DNA from: Phycisphaeraceae bacterium
GTDB lineage: Bacteria; Planctomycetota; Phycisphaerae; Phycisphaerales; UBA1924
Length of the DNA: 53,464 nucleotides
Reading direction: 5' to 3'
Assembly: GCA_019636515.1 (NCBI GenBank)
Contig: JAHBXI010000003.1
Span: 705,478-758,941, forward strand
Position numbers and translations under genes: made by a program. Positions 7,678-14,494 of this stretch are shown in pieces (position 1 is the stretch's first letter; each line of letters begins with the position of its first letter). The notes under the pieces are model-generated. The model made no database searches. It had not been told where the DNA came from and saw only the letters and a program-made list of their open reading frames with translations.

Positions 7678-9732
7678 ATGACCAAGATCATCGCGGGAAT
7701 CTCGCGGGCGCCGGACCTGATGATGTCGCACCTGGCGCTCAGCCGTATCACCCGCACGAGCGTCGAGTTGCTCCGGGTTCAGAACCAACTGGCGACGGGC
7801 CGGGTTGTGAACAACCCGTCGGACGACCCCGTGCGCATGGCGACGATCCTGGAACTCGACGACCGGATCGAGCGGTCCGAACAGCGGATGCGGAATATCT
7901 CGCACGCGCAGGCGTCGCTTGGAGCGGTGGACACGGCGCTGGGAGAGGCGCACGAGATCGCCCTTTCGGCCAAGGAAATCGTGCTGACGCAGATCGGGTT
8001 CGGGAGTTCGGGGACGGAGCGTTCCGGCCAGGCGGTGGTGGTCCAGTCCATGATCGACACGCTGCTGGGGCTTGCCAATCGCCGTGGGGTGGCGGGCCAT
8101 CTCTTCGGCGGGTCGGTGGCGGGCGCCGCGCCGTTCACGCCGTCTGGAGGCGGTTTCCGGTACTCGGGCACCGGGGCGGGACTGATCACGGACCTCTTCC
8201 AGGGCGGGCGGATTCCGATCACGACCACCCCCGACGGGATCGGCGGGGTATCGGCGCGTGTTCGGGGGAACGTTGATCTGGAGCCATCGCTCACGGGCGC
8301 GACGACGCTCGCGGAACTCCGCGGGGGGCGCGGGCTTGGCGTGAACCCGGGCGTGGTTTCGTTCTCGTTCGCGGGTGGGCCGCGGGCAAGCGTGGACCTG
8401 ACCGGATCGAGAACAATCCAGGACGTGGTTGATCGTCTGGGGAATGCCATCGGCCAGTACGAGAGCGACCAGGGCGTGACGGTTCTAGGCTCGGGCGGCG
8501 TCTCGACGGAGGGGGGGGCGATCACGATCGACGTGGCCGCGGGCGGGGTGGTTGAGTTCTTTGAAGTGGGCACGGGCACGACGGCCAGGGACCTGGGCCT
8601 GGCCGGCGACTCTCCGTTCTCGTTCCCCGCGGGGGTCACTCCGGGACTTGATCTTCGCCCGGTGGTGACATGGGCCACGCCGATCTCGGCCTTGTCCGGG
8701 GTTTCGGGCGCGCTTGGGTCGATCCGGATCAACAACAACACGTCGTCTCATGTCATTGACCTGTCCGTGGCGCGGACGGTGGGCGATCTCCGGAGCCTGA
8801 TCGAATCGTCGGGCGCCGGGGTTCGCGTGCTGATCAACGACGCGGGGACGGGCATTGACGTCTTTTCGGAGGTGTCGGCGGGAGTGTCCGGGGCTCTGTC
8901 GATCGAGGAGGTCCCCGGGTCGAACCTGACGGCGACGCGGCTGGGGATCCGGTCGCTCTCGTCGGGGACGCGACTGGCGGAATTCAACTTCGGGCGCGGC
9001 GTCTCGATCGTACACGGCTCTCGAGACCCGGTAACGGGCGACCCCTGGCCGGAGAAGGACGTGGATTTCTCGGTCACGCTGGGAGATGGGCCTGGAACCC
9101 GGATCTCGATCGACCTGAGGCCGCAGGACATGACGGACGTAGGGGCTCTGCTGGGGCGGCTGAACAGCCAGATCGCCGACGGCCTGGCTTCTGCGGGGCT
9201 CCCGGGGACAGCGCTTCGTGCGGAACTGTCGGAGGGCGGCAACGGGATCCGTCTTGTTCAGGATTCGTCGTTTGGTGATCCGATCCGGGTGGAGGCGGCG
9301 AACGGGTCGTCGGCGGCGGAGGGGCTTGGGTTGCTGGGTGCGCGGTACGACGTTTTGTCATCTTCCCTGCTGGGAGAGGATCGTGCCCGGGTGAGGGTTG
9401 ATGGCCTGTTCAGCGACCTGATCGATCTCCGTGATGCGTTGAACGGGAACGACACGAATGGCATCGCTCTTGCGGGAGAGAGGCTTGAGGCGACGCTGAC
9501 TCGCCTGGCGGAGAAGCGTGGCGCGGTCGGGGGCCTTGCCCGGCGAGTGGATGGGGCCAAGTCGGCCGAGGAGGACCGTGCCGCGTTGGATGAACAGATC
9601 CGCAGCCGGCTGCGGGATGTGGACTTTGCGGAGGCGGCGACCCGTTTCTCGCTGCTGCAGACGCAGTTGCAGGCGGGACTTCAGACGGCGGCCTCGGCGA
9701 CGAGCCGGAGTTTGCTGGACTTCCTGGGCTGA
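7678..9732 (+). CDS. flgL: Flagellar hook-associated protein 3, FlgL, with enlarged middle domain
   Basis: FlgL is the second junction protein. The ends are flagellin-like: LSRITRTSVELLRVQNQLAT and NNPSDDPVRMATILELDD at the N-terminus, LRDVDFAEAATRFSLLQTQL at the C-terminus. At 684 residues it is about twice the usual 300-400. Residues about 160-600 form an insertion containing two or three segments that resemble the flagellin hook-IN motif, for example GSIRINNNTSSHVIDLSVAR and VSFSFAGGPRASVDLTGSRT. Such inserts point outward from the axial core, so the protein may also have a surface role. GGAGG lies 8 bases before the ATG. A GC-rich hairpin without a T run follows the gene (about 9761-9788). 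Confidence 0.94.
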   Translation: MTKIIAGISRAPDLMMSHLALSRITRTSVELLRVQNQLATGRVVNNPSDDPVRMATILELDDRIERSEQRMRNISHAQASLGAVDTALGEAHEIALSAKEIVLTQIGFGSSGTERSGQAVVVQSMIDTLLGLANRRGVAGHLFGGSVAGAAPFTPSGGGFRYSGTGAGLITDLFQGGRIPITTTPDGIGGVSARVRGNVDLEPSLTGATTLAELRGGRGLGVNPGVVSFSFAGGPRASVDLTGSRTIQDVVDRLGNAIGQYESDQGVTVLGSGGVSTEGGAITIDVAAGGVVEFFEVGTGTTARDLGLAGDSPFSFPAGVTPGLDLRPVVTWATPISALSGVSGALGSIRINNNTSSHVIDLSVARTVGDLRSLIESSGAGVRVLINDAGTGIDVFSEVSAGVSGALSIEEVPGSNLTATRLGIRSLSSGTRLAEFNFGRGVSIVHGSRDPVTGDPWPEKDVDFSVTLGDGPGTRISIDLRPQDMTDVGALLGRLNSQIADGLASAGLPGTALRAELSEGGNGIRLVQDSSFGDPIRVEAANGSSAAEGLGLLGARYDVLSSSLLGEDRARVRVDGLFSDLIDLRDALNGNDTNGIALAGERLEATLTRLAEKRGAVGGLARRVDGAKSAEEDRAALDEQIRSRLRDVDFAEAATRFSLLQTQLQAGLQTAASATSRSLLDFLG

Positions 9733-9807
9733 CGCCCGGGTCGGACCGTTGGATCGAGAAACCCCCGCCGCCCCGGCCGCGGCGTGGGGTGACCTGACAG
9801 GACGTCG

Positions 9808-9828
9808 CCGGGCCGATGGACGGCCCGG
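9808..9828 (+). promoter_or_regulatory. Hairpin with a GGA loop in the fliW leader, candidate CsrA site
   Basis: Seven bases (CCGGGCC) pair with GGCCCGG around the loop GATGGAC. GGA at 9818-9820 is therefore displayed in a small hairpin loop, the presentation CsrA prefers, and GATGGACG differs from CANGGANG only in its first base. It lies about 50 bases before the fliW start. If real, CsrA would act on the message of its own antagonist. The structure is read directly; binding is inferred. Confidence 0.45.
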
Positions 9829-9876
9829 GGTCGATCCGTGCATGGGAGCACCTGGCCGAGGGATTGGAGCGCACCG

Positions 9877-10317
9877 ATGGAAGTGCGGACCACACGTTTC
9901 GGGGTCGTTGACATAGCGGAGGACCGCGTCATCACGTTCCCGAAGGGGCTGCTTGGGTTCTCGGAGTTCCGGCGATTCTGCCTGCTGGAACCCGGGGAGG
10001 ATTCGTGTTTTTTCTGGCTCCAGTCGATCGACGACGCCTCGCTGGCGTTCGTGGTGACGGATCCGGCGCTGTTTGTTCCGGAATTCGCGGTCCCGATCCG
10101 CCAGGACCAGATGGGCGACCTTGGCCTGTCTGGGCTCGAGGATGCGCAGGTGTTCGTGATCGTGAACAAGATCGACCAGCAGTTGACGGGAAACCTGCAA
10201 GGCCCCCTGGTGATCAACACGCTGACGCGGGTTGGGGAGCAGATGGTGCTGGCGGAGAAGCGTTGGACGACGCGTCATCCGCTGGTGAAAGTCCCCGCCT
10301 CGCGGGCGATCGCCTGA
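9877..10317 (+). CDS. fliW: Flagellar assembly factor FliW
   Basis: FliW (146 residues) binds CsrA and frees flagellin translation when free flagellin is scarce. Family text is clear: ITFPKGLLGFSEFRRFCLLEPGE, then PEFAVPI, VFVIVNKI and LQGPLVINTLTRVGEQMVLAE. The longer frame from 9838 has no ribosome site, whereas GGAG lies shortly before the ATG at 9877. It sits between flgL and csrA, the standard FliW-CsrA-flagellin neighbourhood, and the downstream flagellin genes carry matching CsrA sites. The 144-base leader after flgL contains two GC-rich hairpins, one with a GGA loop. Confidence 0.96.
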   Translation: MEVRTTRFGVVDIAEDRVITFPKGLLGFSEFRRFCLLEPGEDSCFFWLQSIDDASLAFVVTDPALFVPEFAVPIRQDQMGDLGLSGLEDAQVFVIVNKIDQQLTGNLQGPLVINTLTRVGEQMVLAEKRWTTRHPLVKVPASRAIA

Positions 10318-10455
10318 TCTTGTTCGGGATCGCCCATGGGGGGGCGTCCGGCGAGTGCCGGGCGGCCCGTTGACAGGAACCGCCATTTCGTCCCGGACCA
10401 CCACACGCCGTCGGCATGGATGCGACGGTCTCCGGGGCGATCGAGGAGTTGTTTC

Positions 10456-10803
10456 ATGCTCGTCCTATCACGCCTTCGCGACGAGACGATCATGATCGGG
10501 GACGACATCGAGGTCACGGTCGTGGACATCCGCGGTGACAAGGTGCGGCTGGGGATCAACGCCCCGACCCGCATCTCGGTGCATCGCAAGGAGGTCTACG
10601 ACGCGATCAAGCGGGAGAACCAGCAGGCGGCCAGGGTTGACCCGGCCTCGGCCGGTGACCTGCGTGAGGCCTCCCTCCCCGGTCAGTTCCCGCGTTCGAG
10701 ACCATCGGGCATCGGCCGTCTCGGGGCGGCACCGATCTCCGTTTCCCAATCGTCAACGCCTCCGGCCCGCCGGGAGCGGGACCCGATGGCGCCAGTTCCG
10801 TGA
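10456..10803 (+). CDS. csrA: Carbon storage regulator CsrA with a long C-terminal tail
   Basis: CsrA is a small dimeric RNA-binding repressor that covers GGA motifs at ribosome sites. Residues 1-60 match the family closely ([40 protein letters not shown]), with the RNA-contact Arg in the first strand and the Arg of VHR both present. The protein is 115 residues long rather than the usual 60-75. The extra 50-residue tail is rich in Pro, Ser, Arg and Ala and looks disordered. The upstream frame from 10336 is open but has no family text, so the MLVLS start is certain. A weak GAGGAG lies about 10 bases upstream. FliW is encoded just before, its target flagellins just after. Confidence 0.96.
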   Translation: MLVLSRLRDETIMIGDDIEVTVVDIRGDKVRLGINAPTRISVHRKEVYDAIKRENQQAARVDPASAGDLREASLPGQFPRSRPSGIGRLGAAPISVSQSSTPPARRERDPMAPVP

Positions 10804-10848
10804 AGCCAATCGCCGCGCGGAGGACCGCGCGGACGGGGCGTCGGCTCG

Positions 10849-10864
10849 TGGCATGAGTCTTGCG
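10849..10864 (+). promoter_or_regulatory. Sigma-54 (-24/-12) promoter of flagellin 1
   Basis: TGGCATGAGTCTTGCG keeps GG (10850-10851) and GC (10862-10863) ten bases apart and matches the RpoN consensus TGGCACGRNNNTTGCW at all fixed positions except C6 and the last. The start point would be near 10875, giving a leader of about 43 bases that contains the CsrA site and ribosome site. It lies in the 114-base gap after csrA, so flagellin 1 can be expressed apart from csrA. Confidence 0.68.
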
Positions 10865-10899
10865 AGCACGCCCGCGTCGGTTGAAGGTCGCACGCAGCC

Positions 10900-10915
10900 C
10901 AATCAGGGAGGATTG
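10900..10915 (+). promoter_or_regulatory. CsrA site overlapping the ribosome-binding site of flagellin 1
   Basis: The ribosome site of flagellin 1 reads CAGGGAGG at 10904-10911, an exact CANGGANG match. It is flanked by CAAT and ATTG, which can pair and place the eight-base motif exactly in the loop. CsrA bound here would block the GTG start at 10918. The four-base stem is weak, so the loop presentation is less sure than the motif. Confidence 0.6.
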
Positions 10916-10917
10916 CC

Positions 10918-12477
10918 GTGTCCAGGATCAACTCAAACATCCCCAGCCTCGTGGCGCAGTCGAAACTCGCGCGGACGCAGCAGGAACTGCAGGTCCGGCT
11001 GGAGCGGCTCTCGACGGGCCTGCGCATCAACCGCGGGTCGGACGACCCGGCCGGTGTCATCATCGCCGAGCGTCTGAGGGCCGACATCAAGGGCGTCGAG
11101 CAGGGGATCAAGAACGGCGACCGTGCGTCGGCGGTCATCTCGACGACCGAGGCGGCGTTGAACGAGGTCGCCGACCTCTTGAACTCGATCCGAAGCCTCC
11201 TGGTGGAGTCGGCCAACACCGGCGCCAATTCGAAGGAGGAGCGTGACGCCAACCAGCAGCAGATCGACTCGGCGATCGAGTCCATCACGCGGATCTCGAA
11301 CACGGCGAGTTTCGGCGGCCTGAAGTTGCTCAACGGCAACCAGGACTACCGCCTGTCGGGGATGGCGACCAGCGCCATCGCCCACGCCCGGATCAACAAC
11401 GCGTCGTTCGTGGGCTCCCCCAACCTCCTGATCGAGGTTGACGTGATCGCCAGCGCGCAGACCGGGGCGCTCTACTACAGCGGGAATACGTCTCCGGTGG
11501 GTGTCACCCTCTCGGCCACGACCCTTGAGGTGATGGGCCCGAGCGGGGTGCAGGTCATCACGATCCCTTCCGGGCAGTCGCTGGCCCAGGTCGTGACCGC
11601 GGTGAACCGTCTGACGAGCCTGACGGGTGTGCAGGCGAGCCTGATCAACGACAACCCTGCCTCGGGGATGGTCTTCCAGTCGGCGGAATTCGGATCGTCG
11701 TCGTTCGTTTCGGTGAAGCGGATCGGCGGCCCGAGCAACGCCTCGGGTGATTACTTCCAGACGTTCAAACTGGCCGACGGGGAGCCGGTTCCGGGGGGCA
11801 CGCCGTTCCCGTGGGCCGCGCTGCAGGGCGCCGGTTCGCTCTTGTCGGCCAAGCGCGACGACGGGCAGAATGTCCAGGCGCTGGTCAACGGGAACCTGGC
11901 GACCGGGGACGGCCTGCGGCTGAAGGTGAATTCGGGCGCGCTGGGGATGGACATCCTGCTGACCCAGGCGTACGCGACGCGTCCGGACGGGTCGGTGAGT
12001 TCCTTCTATGTGACCGGCGGCGGGGCGTTGTTCCAGTTGGGCCAGGACGTGAACGCGTTGCAGCAGGTGAACATCGGCATCCCGTCGATCTCGGCCTCGC
12101 AGATCGGCGGCACGATGGTGTCGGGCGTGATGAACTTCCTCAGCGCGATCAAGTCCGGGCAGACGTTCAGCATTTCCAACAGCGTGACGGCGGGTGACTT
12201 CACGGCGTCGAACCAGATCCTGGAGAACGCGATCGACGAGATCGCGGTGCTCCGTGGGCGGCTTGGCGCCTTCGAGCGCAACGTTCTTCAGACCAACACC
12301 CGCTCGCTCCAGTCGGCCTTCGAGAACCTGTCGGCGAGCGTGTCGGTGATCCGAGATGCGGACTTTGCGGTCGAAACGAGTCAACTCACCCGCGCCCAGA
12401 TCCTTGCCAATGCGGGGACGTCGGTGCTGGTTCTTGCGAACCAGCAGTCCCAGCAGGTGCTTCAGTTGCTCGGGTAG
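10918..12477 (+). CDS. fliC: Flagellin 1
   Basis: A 519-residue flagellin. The N-terminal D0/D1 helices show SRINSNIPSLVAQ, LERLSTGLRINRGSDDPAG and the NTASFGGLKLLNG motif. The C-terminal end shows SVIRDADFAVETSQLTRAQI and ANQQSQQVLQLLG. The variable middle (about residues 170-420) holds a flagellin hook-IN-like segment. Translation begins at GTG after GGAGG. The gene has its own sigma-54 type promoter, a CsrA site on the ribosome site and a strong terminator downstream, so it is a single-gene unit. Ser/Thr/Asn-rich loops in the middle domain are plausible sites for the glycans made by the facing operon; no glycosylation can be shown from sequence. Confidence 0.96.
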   Translation: MSRINSNIPSLVAQSKLARTQQELQVRLERLSTGLRINRGSDDPAGVIIAERLRADIKGVEQGIKNGDRASAVISTTEAALNEVADLLNSIRSLLVESANTGANSKEERDANQQQIDSAIESITRISNTASFGGLKLLNGNQDYRLSGMATSAIAHARINNASFVGSPNLLIEVDVIASAQTGALYYSGNTSPVGVTLSATTLEVMGPSGVQVITIPSGQSLAQVVTAVNRLTSLTGVQASLINDNPASGMVFQSAEFGSSSFVSVKRIGGPSNASGDYFQTFKLADGEPVPGGTPFPWAALQGAGSLLSAKRDDGQNVQALVNGNLATGDGLRLKVNSGALGMDILLTQAYATRPDGSVSSFYVTGGGALFQLGQDVNALQQVNIGIPSISASQIGGTMVSGVMNFLSAIKSGQTFSISNSVTAGDFTASNQILENAIDEIAVLRGRLGAFERNVLQTNTRSLQSAFENLSASVSVIRDADFAVETSQLTRAQILANAGTSVLVLANQQSQQVLQLLG

Positions 12478-12534
12478 CGTCCGGTAACCGGCCTTTCCGC
12501 GCCTTGGCGCGGGGTGAAATCCCCAGACATTTGA

Positions 12535-12571
12535 GCCAAGCCCCGTGGCCGTCACGGGGTTTGGCCATTTT
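12535..12571 (+). terminator. Rho-independent terminator after flagellin 1
   Basis: A perfect 13-pair stem (GCCAAGCCCCGTG with CACGGGGTTTGGC, one G-T pair) and a five-base loop is followed by CATTTTC. It separates the two flagellins, so flagellin 2 needs its own promoter or depends on read-through. Confidence 0.85.
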
Positions 12572-12594
12572 CGTGCCCAGGAGTGTTGCATGAC

Positions 12595-12622
12595 TCAATC
12601 CGTCCACGGGCCCGGCCGATCA
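12595..12622 (+). promoter_or_regulatory. Possible sigma-28 (FliA-type) promoter of flagellin 2
   Basis: GCCGATCA at 12615-12622 differs by one base from the FliA -10 GCCGATAA, and TCAA at 12595-12598 (consensus TAAA) lies 16 bases upstream instead of 15. No sigma-54 match exists between the terminator and flagellin 2. The rest of the 314-base gap (to 12791) contains no recognisable gene. This is a weak match in GC-rich DNA. Confidence 0.3.
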
Positions 12623-12759
12623 GTAGTCCGCCGTGTTCGGGGAACAGCCCCAGTCTCGGCGCCGGGAACGGATTCCCGGTTTACGGGCCGCGTGTGTTCA
12701 ACCGGCCCTCTCCGCGCGTCGTCCGCGTGGAGGCGCCGGGCTTCACCGGGCGGTGAGGC

Positions 12760-12781
12760 CCTCCGGAGCGTTTCACGGAGG
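12760..12781 (+). promoter_or_regulatory. CsrA site and ribosome-site hairpin of flagellin 2
   Basis: The ribosome site of flagellin 2 reads CACGGAGG at 12774-12781, again an exact CANGGANG match. CCTCCG at 12760-12765 can pair with CGGAGG at 12776-12781 around a ten-base loop, hiding the ribosome site. A second GGAG lies in that loop. CsrA could therefore compete either with ribosomes or with the hairpin. Confidence 0.58.
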
Positions 12782-12791
12782 ATTCTCAGTC

Positions 12792-14288
12792 ATGAGTCGG
12801 ATCAATACGAACGTCCAGTCCCTGATCGGCCAGCGCGTCCTGGGCATGAACCAGGGCGGCCTGAGCGTCTCTCTCGAGAGGCTCAGCACGGGCTTGAAGA
12901 TCAACCGCGGCAAGGATGACCCGGCCGGGTTGATCGCGTCGGAGAACCTGCGATCGGAGATCAAGTCGATCAACGCGGCGATCAGCAACGCCGACCGAGC
13001 CGACCAGGTGGTGAACATCGCCGAGGGCGGCCTTCAGGAGGTGTCGAGCCTTCTGTCGGAACTCCAGGGCCTGATCACGACGACGGCCAGTTCGGCGGGC
13101 CTCTCGGCCGAGGAGAAGCAGGCGAACCAGTTGCAGATCGACTCGATCCTGCAGACGATCGACCGCATCGCCAGTTCGACCTCCTTCCAGGGGATCAAAC
13201 TGCTCAACGGCACGTTCGACTTCAAGACGTCGTCGGTGGCGGCGGGCGTGTCGGACTTCCGCGTCAACGCGGCCAAGTTCACCGGCTCGAGCATGAAGGT
13301 TGACCTGATCGTGACCAACTCGGCGCAGCAGGCGGGCATGTTCGCCGACTTCGGCGGGTCGGCGATCGACCTGACGACCGGCTCGGCGCTGGTTTTCGAG
13401 GTCGCGGGCTCGCTTGGCTCTCGTCAGTTGAGTTTCAGTTCGGGCACGAACCTCACGGACGTCGCGGCGGCGATCAACACGTTCAAGGACGTGACGGGCG
13501 TCGAGGCGACGGTCTCGGGCAACGGCCTGCGTCTGGTGAGTTCGGAGTTCGGCTCCGATCAGTTCGTGTCGGTCAAGGTCACTTCGGGCGACGCGGCCGG
13601 TCAGGGCATCGCCGCCTTCGCGGACAACGACGACGTCGCGGGCTCGACGTACACGACCTTCGCCAACGCGGGCAACGGCGTGCGAGACACCGGACAGGAT
13701 CTCGGGGCGACGATCAACGGTGTCGTAGCGACCAGCATCGGGAAGACCGCCCGGATCAACACGGACTTCCTCGACGTCGAGATCACCCTCAAGACCAGCA
13801 ACGCGATGCAACTGGGCGCCGTGGACACCAACGGGGCGTTCAGCATCACCGGCGGCGGGGCCGACTTCCAACTGGCCGGTCGCGTGGACATCGCCGGGCG
13901 TGTGTCGCTGGGCATGGGTGACGTGGCCGCCCGCAAACTCGGCAACAGCACCATGGGGTACCTGAACGAACTTGCCAGCGGGAAGGGCAAGAACCTGGTG
14001 GACGGTGACCTCGACTCGGCTCAGAAGATCGTGACCGAGGCGATCCGCCAGACATCCTCTCTCCGCGGCCGACTCGGCGCGTTCCAGAAGAACACGATCG
14101 GGGCCACCGTCCGCAGCCTGGGCGTGGCGAGCGAGAACACGGCGGCGGCACAGTCCGTCATCCGTGACGCGGACTTTGCGTCCGAGACGGCGAACCTCAC
14201 GCGGTCGCAGATCCTGGTCTCGGCCTCGACCAACATCCTGACCCTCGCCAATTCGCAGCCCCAGACCGTGCTGCAGTTGCTCGGGTAA
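12792..14288 (+). CDS. fliC: Flagellin 2
   Basis: A 498-residue flagellin, paralogue of flagellin 1 with well-conserved ends and a divergent middle. N-terminal text SRINTNVQSLIGQ and LERLSTGLKINRGKDDPAG, STSFQGIKLLNGTFDF, and C-terminal SVIRDADFASETANLTRSQI and PQTVLQLLG are diagnostic. A flagellin hook-IN segment (QLSFSSGTNLTDVAAAINT) lies in the centre. The frame is open to 12633, but only the ATG at 12792 gives a flagellin N-terminus and has GGAGG ten bases upstream. A terminator follows. Two flagellins with separate promoters suggest a filament of mixed composition or condition-dependent switching. Confidence 0.96.
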   Translation: MSRINTNVQSLIGQRVLGMNQGGLSVSLERLSTGLKINRGKDDPAGLIASENLRSEIKSINAAISNADRADQVVNIAEGGLQEVSSLLSELQGLITTTASSAGLSAEEKQANQLQIDSILQTIDRIASSTSFQGIKLLNGTFDFKTSSVAAGVSDFRVNAAKFTGSSMKVDLIVTNSAQQAGMFADFGGSAIDLTTGSALVFEVAGSLGSRQLSFSSGTNLTDVAAAINTFKDVTGVEATVSGNGLRLVSSEFGSDQFVSVKVTSGDAAGQGIAAFADNDDVAGSTYTTFANAGNGVRDTGQDLGATINGVVATSIGKTARINTDFLDVEITLKTSNAMQLGAVDTNGAFSITGGGADFQLAGRVDIAGRVSLGMGDVAARKLGNSTMGYLNELASGKGKNLVDGDLDSAQKIVTEAIRQTSSLRGRLGAFQKNTIGATVRSLGVASENTAAAQSVIRDADFASETANLTRSQILVSASTNILTLANSQPQTVLQLLG

Positions 14289-14317
14289 GGATCGACGTAA
14301 CAACCCCTGAATCCCCG

Positions 14318-14345
14318 AAGGCCCGGGCCATGCCCGGGCCTTTTT
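14318..14345 (+). terminator. Rho-independent terminator after flagellin 2
   Basis: The nine-pair stem GGCCCGGGC / GCCCGGGCC with loop CAT is preceded by AA and followed by TTTTT, a textbook intrinsic terminator. It ends the flagellar block and faces the convergent glycan operon, which ends at 14495. Confidence 0.92.
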
Positions 14346-14494
14346 CATGCGCACGGACGGGGTGAACGGCGGGCGCGGCCCGGCATGATGGTCGATGGTG
14401 ATCCCTCGCGGCGCGGGAAGAGCGGGTGGTCGTGGCGGCGACTGCGACGGGTGCGTGCGATGAGACGGGGCGGGAGGTCCCGTGGGACCGGGTG

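Noticed and set aside
12545..12919. Plus-strand frame starting between the two flagellins
   Set aside because: It runs out of frame into flagellin 2, has no ribosome site and no recognisable protein text.
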